From Lachnospiraceae bacterium (lineage in GTDB: Bacteria > Bacillota > Clostridia > Lachnospirales > Lachnospiraceae): a stretch of 64,000 bases of DNA. The notes beneath the pieces were generated by a model. The model was not told the DNA's origin. It saw nothing but the letters and a program-made list of their open reading frames with translations, and did no database searches. This document shows, piece by piece, positions 28,501 to 36,314 of the stretch (the first letter of the stretch is position 1; each line of letters opens with the position of its first letter). Where the stretch lies: assembly GCA_021770785.1 (NCBI GenBank), contig JAETQH010000019.1:1-64000 (forward strand), given 5' to 3'. Both the position numbers and the translations under genes were made by a program.

Positions 28501-29894
28501 TACGCAAACAAAAGAAAGTTCCCTCCCTGATCTGTGACATCCCCCAAATTATGCGTATTCAGGTATTTTTCCAGATATGACAGCACACCTGCCGAATATG
28601 CGCAGTTTATTTTTTTATAAAACCATCCATAGTTCCACTGGCATTTGCTACAGCCACATTCCAGTCCCACCACTTCTGTACGGGAAAAAATTGCACGAAT
28701 CGAAAATTCCTCTTTTCCCTCTGTTCCGGTAGCTATAATCTGCCCCAAAGCCTCACTGTTGCTTCTGTCGAAACCGGATTGAATCTCATCGATCCGCAGC
28801 TTTCCCTCCCTTAGAAGTTTCTCTCCTCTGGCATATGTATTCTTGGAGACGATCATTGAATTTTTGATTCTGGTTCCACGATAATAGCTGTATTCCTCAA
28901 GCTCTGCCATATTGTCGATGCGCTGTCTGGTTTCCGAATCGTCCTCCGCGGGCCATGCCTCGCCCAACAGCTGGAATTCTTCTTTTCGCTGTTTGTGTGT
29001 TCTGCGCTGTGCCTCCCTGATTTGACGTATTTCGGATTTCGGTCCGTATTCTTTTTTCCCGCTCATCTGTTCCTTCCGCTCCTGTCTGCACCTCTCCTCC
29101 GCAAGCTTTTGCTCTTCCTGCTCCCGTCTGCACCTCTCCTCCGCAAGACGGCGGGCTTCCTCCTGCTCTCTTTGCCGCTTTTCTGCTTTGATGCGTGCTT
29201 CTTCGGCCTTCTGCTGCCGGATTTTCTCCCGGCGGGCCTCCTCCGCAAGGCGCTTTTCGTTTTCTAAGCGGCGGGCTTCCTCTGCCTGACGCTTCTGCTC
29301 CTCTTTTCGGCGCGCCCGCTCGGCCTTTCTCTGTTCACGCGCCAAGCGCCGCTCCTCCTGCTCTTTCTCACTGCGGCAACGAGCTTCCTCTGTCTGAGTT
29401 TCTGATCTGTCAGTTTCTATCTCTATGGCTGCAGCGGCGGCTTTCTCTGTCATCTTTGCAGCTGCACTGTCTGCTTTTTCTGCTTTTTTTGCAGCTTTTA
29501 GCACCGCTGCCTTACGAGGGCTTCCAACCTTTGTTTTCTCCGCCTGTTCCTCCTGCGTTTCCCGGCGGGCCTCATCGTCTGTTTTCCGCCACAGCTCCAT
29601 CAGTACCGCCTCATCGATTTTTTCCTCTTTGGCTCTTTTCCCGGCCTCAATCGCATACCAGACAGCTGCCATATGCTCACATTTGCTCCCGCTGCGTGCC
29701 AGCGCACAGCTGCACCGCATACGGACCATGCCATCATCGTTCACTCTGATCGATACCTCATACCGCTCTCTCCCCAACACTGCCGCACGGTACATGCCGT
29801 CTGTCTCCGTAAGATCTGCAACCCGCTTATTCAGATATGATGCTTTTCCCCGCTCCAGGGTACTGTTTCCAAACATCTGTTTCCACTCTGTCAT
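25572..29894 (-). CDS. Large SWIM zinc-finger SNF2-family ATPase
   Basis: This 1440-residue protein carries an N-terminal SWIM zinc finger (RCSCALARSGSKCEH, CxC...CxH). A long, highly charged Lys/Arg/Glu/Ala coiled-coil region follows (about 110-300), then a middle part with a second Cys cluster (ECGCSKCQWNYG). The C-terminal SNF2 helicase core has Walker A DDMGLGKTLQ, box II IIDEAQ, LTGTPIENR, and motifs V/VI SLKAGGVGLNLTGAD and TDRAHRIGQ. Such proteins remodel DNA-protein complexes; the bacterial role is unsettled. I chose ATG at 29894 (GAGGAAG upstream); 29912 is an alternative. It stands alone, not in an operon. Confidence 0.9.
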   Translation of the reverse strand: MTEWKQMFGNSTLERGKASYLNKRVADLTETDGMYRAAVLGRERYEVSIRVNDDGMVRMRCSCALARSGSKCEHMAAVWYAIEAGKRAKEEKIDEAVLMELWRKTDDEARRETQEEQAEKTKVGSPRKAAVLKAAKKAEKADSAAAKMTEKAAAAAIEIETDRSETQTEEARCRSEKEQEERRLAREQRKAERARRKEEQKRQAEEARRLENEKRLAEEARREKIRQQKAEEARIKAEKRQREQEEARRLAEERCRREQEEQKLAEERCRQERKEQMSGKKEYGPKSEIRQIREAQRRTHKQRKEEFQLLGEAWPAEDDSETRQRIDNMAELEEYSYYRGTRIKNSMIVSKNTYARGEKLLREGKLRIDEIQSGFDRSNSEALGQIIATGTEGKEEFSIRAIFSRTEVVGLECGCSKCQWNYGWFYKKINCAYSAGVLSYLEKYLNTHNLGDVTDQGGNFLLFAYRRKRARQVMADTMSKKESLTLLPRLIKKDNKLLVSFRVGENKLFVVKKLDEFCQNVKNSETSTYGNSTEINHSPENFTEEGRKWLRYIDRLVQDEEEIRQRLEEDRYYYGKIHDSIGGEVNLTNWRLDEFYRLLGDKTVDYEDRDEAVKKKRVLSCAISRPKVTIHISEEKLEGGSRFHGIRVEGKLPRMYFGTVDSYYIGENNLFQTDREFLEKMEPLTELAKNGTFSLRVGRNSMSEFYYRVLPELADIAEITETEPDKFRSFLMPEARFVFYLDMEDGNAVCEVYACYGEQECNVLDILQGSQRGEIESFRDADLEEEVLFQTLQWFPEEDRQLERLYCGEDEERVYEAVTHGVEKLMELGEVHVTERFRKHRTGRHLKVSVGVSVESGLLELDILTEGVPQDELLDILNGYRAKKKYYRLKDGSFVDLEESSLEMLSELMEAAHLKPKEFVQGKMHLPMYRTLYLDKLLEEHEDIYSNRDRHFKEVIKGFKTVKDADFEEPENLSRIMRKYQKDGYKWLRTLEVWKFGGILADDMGLGKTLQVISVLLAAKQEGREGTALVVAPASLIFNWGEEFRRFAPELRVSIVAGTQELRQEAIAAYRESDVLITSYDLLKRDILYYEDKTFSYEIIDEAQYIKNHTTAAAKAVKVIHSDIRYALTGTPIENRLSELWSIFDYLMPGFLYGYDVFKREIETPVVKYEDAAAMKRLQKMVGPFILRRVKEDVLKDLPEKLEECRYVQFGSAQQKLYDGQVVHMKETIACQDDAEFGKNKLQILGELTRLRQICCDPALCFENYRGEAAKLEACMELIESAIDGGHRMLVFSQFTSMLEILQRRLDEAGIPYYTIMGSTSKEKRLQLVRDFNEGDTPVFLISLKAGGVGLNLTGADVVIHYDPWWNLAAQNQATDRAHRIGQEKRVTVYKLIAKNTIEEKIRQLQETKKNLADQVIGGEMGQLGALSKEEIMDLLDISS

Positions 29895-30133
29895 TGTCTT
29901 CCACTTCCTCATACTTCTTCTCGGATTGTTAAAATATAAGTATATTATCTGCCAGCTTCTTCCATATTGCAATTCGTTTTTTCTTTTACTGCAAATTATA
30001 TAGCAGTGAAACCGGACTTTGCAGTAAATGCAAAGTCCAGTCTCAAATTTTTACCGAAGCATAAAAGAATGCATCTTCTCCCAACTCACGAAACAGTTTA
30101 TCTACACCCTTTTTATTTCGGCACATGATTTTT

Positions 30134-30575
30134 TCACCCTTTTTCACAGGTAAACACCAACGGAATATCTTTAACAAATCCGCCAACCCTTATATTGCAT
30201 TGAGCTGACGGATAATTCCATTCAATCTCCACTCTCTTATCCCTGTAAATGTAACCTTTTTAATGAATACATCCACCGCTTCCTGCGTCAGCTTTTCCAT
30301 CTGTGAAAACCGGATAACCTCTTTTATATCCTGTTTCGGCCGGTTGTATCCTCCGTAAGCCTGCCAAATGCAAGTTCTGTTTCTTCTATTTTACATGACA
30401 ACTCCTGCATCTGTAAAGCGATTCCGTCTGCGCTGCTGCGATATTTTCCGGCTCCTATCTGCTTTGCCGCACAGCTTTCATATAATCTATCTTTCTCTGC
30501 CTGCAAACTACGATGCAAACCTTGGGAGTCGCTATAAAGTTCGTCGGTAGCTACGCCTAAGTGGACTTTCACCAC
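30134..30575 (-). pseudogene. Decayed C-terminus of a large serine recombinase
   Basis: Three successive frames spell the end of a large serine recombinase. The 30324-30575 frame gives a Glu/Lys-rich coiled coil (ALQMQELSCKIEETELAFG). The next frame gives MEKLTQEAVDVFIKKV. The frame after it gives IYRDKRVEIEWNYPSAQ, which ends at a TGA at 30134. The order matches the usual recombinase C-terminus, with at least two frameshifts and no catalytic domain. It marks a lost mobile element between the SNF2 gene and the second hybrid kinase. Confidence 0.65.
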
Positions 30576-30607
30576 AGAACATGGGCATGCCTGTCATACT
30601 TAGAAAC

Positions 30608-30625
30608 GTGCGCCGCAAGGCGCAC
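30608..30625. repeat. GTGCGCC-GCAA-GGCGCAC palindrome, copy 1
   Basis: This is a perfect 7-bp stem closed by a four-base loop (TTGC on minus, GCAA on plus). It lies right after the terminator of the hybrid kinase in that gene's direction. An identical unit lies right after another terminator at 50410-50427. Confidence 0.7.
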
Positions 30626-30635
30626 AACAAAAAAT

Positions 30636-30658
30636 GCCCGGGCTTTTTACGCCCGGGC
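30636..30658 (-). terminator. Terminator of the second hybrid kinase
   Basis: GCCCGGGC-TTTTTAC-GCCCGGGC is an 8-bp GC stem, followed on minus by ATTTTTTGTTGT. Confidence 0.85.
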
Positions 30659-30703
30659 TAATCCCTGCTTATGCAGTTCAATACAATGTGCTGATCCGGT
30701 CTT

Positions 30704-33700
30704 CTACTGCAAAATCTCCCGCAGCATCTCCATCAGCCTCGTAACGTCGATGGGCTTGGCGATATGCCCGTTCATGCCCGCATCCAGCGCAAGTTTTTTA
30801 TCCTCATCAAAAGCGTCGGCAGTCATGGCAACGATCGGGATATTGGCTATTTCCGGATTATCCAGCGCCCGGATCTCCCGGGTAGCCTCATAACCGTTCA
30901 TCACCGGCATCTGGATATCCATCAGAATCAGATCATACTGCCCGGCTTCCGCATTCTTCATCATCTCTACCGCCACTACACCATCTCCGGCAACATCCAG
31001 AACAAAACCGGCTTCCTGCAGAATCTCCACCGCAATCTCCTGATTCAGCTCATTGTCCTCCACCAGCAGAAGTTTCTTACCCTCGAAGGAAACTGTCTCT
31101 TCTGCCGCCGTATCTTCCGTGTTCTGCACCACAAAAGGAGCTTCCAAGATCTCCCTGAGTTCCGACAGGAAAATCGGTTTTGCACAGAATGCCGTAACAC
31201 CGGCCTCCCTTGCTTCCTGCTCGATGTCCGCCCAGTCGTAAGCGGTCAGAATGATAATCGGCTTCTCCATCCCGATGAGCCCGCGAATCCGCCTCACCAC
31301 TTCCACACCGTTCATATCCGGCATGAGCCAGTCTATGATATACACCGCATATTCATCGCCCTGTTCTGTGGCAAACTGGACGCGCAGCACCGCCTCCTTG
31401 CCGGAGGTCGTCCAGTCCGGTCGCATGCCGATCACGGTAAGCATCTTGGTCACGCTAGAACAGGTGTTAAAATCATCATCCACCACCAGCGCTCTGAGTC
31501 CGTGCATCTCCGGAATAACTTCCTGCCGAACCGGGCCGGCGCATGTCTTAAGCTGCAAAGATACCGTAAAGGTAGTGCCTTTGCCCTCCTCACTCTCAAC
31601 GGCAATCGTCCCGTTCATCATGTCTACGATATTTTTGGTAATGGCCATGCCAAGACCGGTTCCCTGAATACCGCTGATAGTGCTCGTCCTCTCTCGCTCA
31701 AAGGGTTCAAAAACATGCTCTAAGAACTCCTTGCTCATCCCGATCCCAGTATCCTTAATCTGGAAATCATAAGAGGCCCATCCTTTAAGTGCATTCACCT
31801 TCTGTACGATCCGCACTCCCACCAGGCCGCCGGGTTTGGTGAATTTCATCGCATTGCTGAGCAGGTTCAGAAGCACCTGATTCAACCTGAGCTTATCACA
31901 CAGCACATGCTCGTTAACCACATCTGCCGTATCAATATAGAATTCAAGCTGTTTCGCCGTCACATCCGCCTGTACGATCGTCTTTAAGTCATGCATGATC
32001 TCCGGCAGCGACGTCTCCTTCTCCTCGATCTTCACCTTACCGCTCTCAATACGGCTCATATCCAGAACGTCATTGATCAGGCTGAGCAGATGATTGCTAG
32101 AAGTGGTAATCTTCGCCAAATAATCCTGTACCTTCCCCTTATCCTCGATATGTGCCGCCGCAAGGGAAGTAAATCCGATGATCGCGTTCATAGGTGTCCT
32201 GATATCATGGGACATATTATTGAGAAATGTCGTCTTCGCACGGTTGGCATGCTGCGCAGCCGCAAGCGCATCCTCCAAGTCGGTCTTCTGCTTTGCAAGC
32301 AGCTCTTCCATTTTCTTCTCGTCGTCAATATCCACAAAAAGACCGGAGAAAGTAATCGGAGATCCGTCCTCACGCCTTGACAGCCTGCCGGCGGCATGGA
32401 ACCAGCGCAGGCCCGCATGTCCGGTATGTAGGCGGTATTCCACGTCATAGGTCTTCTCACCGGAGAAATCCATGACCGTATCCCAATATTCCTTAAGCGT
32501 CTGCTCTTTATCTTCCTCATACAGCAGGTCTATCCATGATTCAATCCTGTTCGGAAACGCTTCTTCGCTTTCATATCCTACCATTCTGCGAAATACATCC
32601 GACCATGTGCAGGATACGATTTCCGCCTGCTCATTGAAATCCATGCTCCAGAAGCCGGAACCCATGGCAGCGTGGATATTATCCATGGACATCTTTTCTT
32701 TTTCAATCTGGGCATAAGCCGCGCGAATCCTGTCCCCATCCGCTTTTTCCTGTTCCAGAACAAGACTGGCATTTTTGCGAAACTGCAATGCAGACACAAG
32801 GAACACCGCAAGCATTACTATTATTGTAATAATGATCTGGATAATACCGCGGCGTAGCATGCCGGAACTGATAGAATTGATCTGTTCGGTAATGACATTA
32901 TTCCTAATCAATACCGTCATCATCCAGTCCGTCCCCTCCACCGGAATATAACACAGATTTTCCTGCTCGCCCATATAGCTGAAAGAGATCTGTCCCGGCC
33001 TGCCGTTTGCAAAGTCACTTTCCAACTGTTCATAGCTGAAGCCGCTATAGATATCTGCCTTTTTCAGTTCAAGCAGAATATTCGTCCCCGCTTCTAGATC
33101 ACCTAAGTCAGTATTCGTCAGGTCCTCACCGCTGCGGTGATACATGCTCCAGAATGTCTCGTTGTAATTGGTCTGCGGAGTCAGCGCGCTTAACATTTCT
33201 TCTATATCAACCTGAATAAAGCAGACATCAATTCTACTGCCCTGAAATTCCACGCCCTCTACCGGAATTGCAAGAATCACCTCTTTCTTGGCACGATCCA
33301 GATTCATAGTAATAATCGCCGGTTCCGTCAATTCCCCGGACAAAAAACTGTACTGGTCATAACCGGGCTCCGTGGTGTATTGCTTGTAAACAATGCCGTT
33401 CTCGTCTACCAGCGCAAATTTATTAAGGCCACAGAGCTTTTCGACTTTTCCGAAAAACTTTCTCAGCGTCTCCTGTGATTCCAGATCCTCATCTTCCATT
33501 ATGGCAACCGCATTCTCCATGTAAGAAAATCTCATCCTCAATTCTTCTGCCACTACCTGCGCTCTTCGGCCGGCCAGCTCTTCGAGATAAAATTCACTGA
33601 CCTTGCTCACCGCCTGGTCCGTACCGGTTCTGGAGCTGTTTGATACCCAGATCGTCGTAACAAGAAGGATCACTGCAATAATGATTCCTCCCGCTACCGC

Positions 33701-33760
33701 ATTCGCAATCACCCGCCTTCTTTGTTTCTCATTTACACTGCTCGCTTGTGCTTTTTCCAT
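30704..33760 (-). CDS. Hybrid histidine kinase with two receivers
   Basis: This 1018-residue kinase has an N-terminal TM helix (about 18-40), an extracellular Cache-type domain to about 305, a second TM (about 308-328) and a PAS domain (about 360-480). HisKA (NNMSHDIRTPMNAIIG), HATPase (DTGIGM, GTGLGMAITKNIV) and two receivers follow (YIIDWLMPDMNG, then LILMDIQMPVMNG). There is no HPt domain, so phosphate must go to a separate HPt protein. The orphan HPt at 50505-50855 is a candidate. The gene stands alone between mobile-element remnants. Confidence 0.92.
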   Translation of the reverse strand: MEKAQASSVNEKQRRRVIANAVAGGIIIAVILLVTTIWVSNSSRTGTDQAVSKVSEFYLEELAGRRAQVVAEELRMRFSYMENAVAIMEDEDLESQETLRKFFGKVEKLCGLNKFALVDENGIVYKQYTTEPGYDQYSFLSGELTEPAIITMNLDRAKKEVILAIPVEGVEFQGSRIDVCFIQVDIEEMLSALTPQTNYNETFWSMYHRSGEDLTNTDLGDLEAGTNILLELKKADIYSGFSYEQLESDFANGRPGQISFSYMGEQENLCYIPVEGTDWMMTVLIRNNVITEQINSISSGMLRRGIIQIIITIIVMLAVFLVSALQFRKNASLVLEQEKADGDRIRAAYAQIEKEKMSMDNIHAAMGSGFWSMDFNEQAEIVSCTWSDVFRRMVGYESEEAFPNRIESWIDLLYEEDKEQTLKEYWDTVMDFSGEKTYDVEYRLHTGHAGLRWFHAAGRLSRREDGSPITFSGLFVDIDDEKKMEELLAKQKTDLEDALAAAQHANRAKTTFLNNMSHDIRTPMNAIIGFTSLAAAHIEDKGKVQDYLAKITTSSNHLLSLINDVLDMSRIESGKVKIEEKETSLPEIMHDLKTIVQADVTAKQLEFYIDTADVVNEHVLCDKLRLNQVLLNLLSNAMKFTKPGGLVGVRIVQKVNALKGWASYDFQIKDTGIGMSKEFLEHVFEPFERERTSTISGIQGTGLGMAITKNIVDMMNGTIAVESEEGKGTTFTVSLQLKTCAGPVRQEVIPEMHGLRALVVDDDFNTCSSVTKMLTVIGMRPDWTTSGKEAVLRVQFATEQGDEYAVYIIDWLMPDMNGVEVVRRIRGLIGMEKPIIILTAYDWADIEQEAREAGVTAFCAKPIFLSELREILEAPFVVQNTEDTAAEETVSFEGKKLLLVEDNELNQEIAVEILQEAGFVLDVAGDGVVAVEMMKNAEAGQYDLILMDIQMPVMNGYEATREIRALDNPEIANIPIVAMTADAFDEDKKLALDAGMNGHIAKPIDVTRLMEMLREILQ

Positions 33761-33881
33761 ACTCTTACCCTTTCTCTGATTTTATCTCCGTTCCTGTAAA
33801 AAATAGAGCTTCGCGGGGTTGCAAGATCCGCTTCGTGGACTCGAATACGCGGGAAATTTCCTATCGCATATAAAAACTCGC

Positions 33882-33902
33882 CTGTCTGATTATTTTATTA
33901 TA
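33882..33902 (-). promoter_or_regulatory. Promoter of the second hybrid kinase
   Basis: Minus-strand TATGCTATAAT gives an extended -10 (TATAAT at 33897-33902), about 137 bases upstream of the kinase ATG. The -35 is poor. The long leader contains GC-rich hairpin-forming sequence around 33810-33850. Confidence 0.5.
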
Positions 33903-33961
33903 GCATAAGAGATTTGTAAATACTATTTTACTTTTATTTCCGAAGAAGAGAGCATCCGTAT

Positions 33962-34282
33962 TTATGGGATATCGAAGTCTTTTTCAAGGCATGCAAATCA
34001 TATTTGAACCTTGTGAAAGAATACAGGGGCATATCCTATGATGCCATGAACGCCCACATCGCCATCGTCTTTTCACGATATGTGATGCTTTCAGTAGCAC
34101 AGCGGGAAAATGAGGATAACCGGACAATATGTGAGCTCTGTTTCTGTCTGCTTGATGAAATGGAGGATATTACGTTCAGCCGTGCCATGTGCAGCATCAT
34201 CGATGCGCTGGCAGATGCCGTAATGGGATATTTCCATATTCAAGGTACGAATCCCACCTTCGGTGTGGGAAGTTTGAGTTAA
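33962..34282 (+). pseudogene. IS transposase C-terminal fragment (IS4-like)
   Basis: The frame reads WDIEVFFKACKSYLNLVKEY, then GISYDAMNAHIAIVFSRY and later LLDEMEDITFSRAM. This is the C-terminal part of a DDE transposase that I place in the IS4-like group, including the YREK-like catalytic helix region. The N-terminal two thirds is missing. The tail after YFHI is unrelated, so both ends are broken. No terminal inverted repeats are visible. The downstream 34283-34489 stretch holds no gene. Confidence 0.65.
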
Positions 34283-34489
34283 ATAAAAATGAATTTCACT
34301 TGAAAAAAACAGACTTATGACTCCTTATGGTATTTTAGTGTCAAGTTACCTGATTTTCCCTTTCCAGAATGAAAACAAGGTTGTTTTCATCCCAGACTTA
34401 CTGTTTTCACAGCAATTTCTGTTTTGGACGAAAAAGCAACGCCCCCTAAACCTATATCATGATTCCTAAGCACTGCTCTTCACAAAAAA

Positions 34490-36172
34490 TTATCCTCTTA
34501 ATATTTCAAACGAATGATACACATCCAGCGTTCCATAGCCCCACTCCCGGTTGGGATAGCTCCTCTCATAATTCCTCTGAGCCCCCCGTATCAACATGTT
34601 TTTAATCCCCGCATTCAAAAGCGTAGGATTATTCTGCTCCACTAACGCCCACTGCATAATCTGCGCTACCGCCCCCGTGGTCACCGCAGCCGCAGCGCTG
34701 GTTCCCGTCAGCTTTACATAATTTCCCCGAGGCCCCGGTCCGTACACCTCCACTGCCGGAGCCACAAAATCCGGCTTGATTTCCCCTGAGGTGGTGTACC
34801 CCCTGCCGGAATCCGTAAAAATGCTCCTGTCTGATACCTGATATCCCCCTGCCGTAATCACCTGCCGCACCGAGCCGGGGGACGTTATGGTAATGTCCGG
34901 GCTAGAACGCAGGAAAAATACATTTCCCCCGGTAAGCTGCTGCATAGGCAGCCACATGTTATATCCTCCCGTCACAATGTTTTCCGGATATACCCTTAGA
35001 ATCCAAAGCCCCTTTTTCGGTTTTACAAAACGGAAAAATATCAGCTGACTTGCAGTTTCCTGCGCCTCAATCCGGTAATCTACTATTACCGTAGTCCCCT
35101 CAAAGACAAAATCAAATATGCCCGTTCCTGTACGGACCGGAATTTTAGGAAGCTGCTCCCCGGTAGGGGAAAGCACCGATACCGCATACAGTTCCGGCTG
35201 GTTCGCCCATAATTCAATAAAAAAGCCGTCCATATCTTCCTCGACGCTGATTTCCACATCTTCATATTTCATTTCCCCCGTAATGCGCCCCTGAAAATGG
35301 TGTCTGGTATTTGCTTCATTTCCCGCCGCCGTCACCACGGAACGTTTTCTTCTGGTGCAGATAAAATTCAGGTAGGCAGACAGAGGACCGTCTTTTCCAT
35401 GGCTCCCCATGCTGTTTCCTAAACCAAGGCAGATTACAAGGGGAACATTCATAGCATTTGCAAGATCGTCTAAATAGGCAATTCCCATCATAATGTCATT
35501 TTCCTGAAACGCCTCCACCCCGTCCGGCACAAAAAAGAAATCCCTTATATACTGCTTTGCCCCCTTTAGCTTCACCACTCCGATATAAGCCTCCGGCACT
35601 GCGCCAATAAAATTGTTTGCCACGTCCTCCCCACCGCAGGCAACCCCCGCAAGAAAAGTTCCATGCCCGTTTTCATCCCTCTGGGGGACAATCTCATAAG
35701 GGTTATCACTGCCTAACGCTCTGTCAATGTCCTCATTTGTATATTCTGCACCGTAAATAATTCCTCTGGGCGGAGTGCCGTCCTGCCTCGACTGATCCCA
35801 CATACGGACAATCCTGGTGCTCCCGTCGGAAAAACGAAATATGGGATTGGTGTAGTCAATCCCTGTGTCAATAAACCCCACCAGCACCCCCCTCCCCTTG
35901 AGGGACAGCACCGGTTGATTCTGAAGCCTTAAAATGCCGGAAGCCTCAAGCGCCGTAGTGTCCAGCAAACCATAGCATTTGGGGATCGTAGTATACGTAT
36001 AATTTCCGACAGAAAGAGGCGGCTCCCCCGCCCGAGGCGTAAAAAAGATATCGTAATCCTCCGACACCCGCTGTACACACCCATCGCTTACCCGCGGTTC
36101 CCCTGCCACCCCGTAGGGTACGATAAAATCATAGTATTCCTCAGAATACACCTGCTCTTTACAATCTTCCAT
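34490..36172 (-). CDS. S8 (subtilisin-like) serine protease
   Basis: This 560-residue protease has the full catalytic triad: Asp in GFIDTGIDY, His in NGHGTFLAGVACG and Ser in LTGTSAAAAVTTG. The oxyanion Asn is probably in TAAGNEANTRHH. Length and layout match the clostridial family that includes the germination proteases CspB/CspA, without an obvious signal peptide. It follows clpX by 143 bases. Its only ribosome site (GGAG at 36182-36185, 9 bases from ATG) lies inside the clpX terminator stem. Confidence 0.88.
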   Translation of the reverse strand: MEDCKEQVYSEEYYDFIVPYGVAGEPRVSDGCVQRVSEDYDIFFTPRAGEPPLSVGNYTYTTIPKCYGLLDTTALEASGILRLQNQPVLSLKGRGVLVGFIDTGIDYTNPIFRFSDGSTRIVRMWDQSRQDGTPPRGIIYGAEYTNEDIDRALGSDNPYEIVPQRDENGHGTFLAGVACGGEDVANNFIGAVPEAYIGVVKLKGAKQYIRDFFFVPDGVEAFQENDIMMGIAYLDDLANAMNVPLVICLGLGNSMGSHGKDGPLSAYLNFICTRRKRSVVTAAGNEANTRHHFQGRITGEMKYEDVEISVEEDMDGFFIELWANQPELYAVSVLSPTGEQLPKIPVRTGTGIFDFVFEGTTVIVDYRIEAQETASQLIFFRFVKPKKGLWILRVYPENIVTGGYNMWLPMQQLTGGNVFFLRSSPDITITSPGSVRQVITAGGYQVSDRSIFTDSGRGYTTSGEIKPDFVAPAVEVYGPGPRGNYVKLTGTSAAAAVTTGAVAQIMQWALVEQNNPTLLNAGIKNMLIRGAQRNYERSYPNREWGYGTLDVYHSFEILRG

Positions 36173-36178
36173 AATAAA

Positions 36179-36220
36179 AAACTCCGGTCATCTACTCATA
36201 TTCAGTAGATGCCGGAGTTT
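36179..36220 (-). terminator. clpX terminator overlapping the protease ribosome site
   Basis: AAACTCCGG and CCGGAGTTT pair, extended by CATCTACT/AGTAGATG around a 7-nt loop, with a T-run on minus. The minus-strand 3' arm contains the GGAG used by the S8 protease gene. Confidence 0.85.
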
Positions 36221-36314
36221 CCCGTTTTATTCTCTTTGGGGAATAAAATTTATTCCTCTTTAGAGATAAAAGAAGAGATGCCGAATTATCCTATCGGCGA
36301 TGCCTTTTTCATAT

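Noticed and set aside
30540..30625. Group II intron-like sequence next to the recombinase remnant
   Set aside because: GTGAAAGTCCAC looked suggestive, but no domain V or reverse transcriptase could be found.
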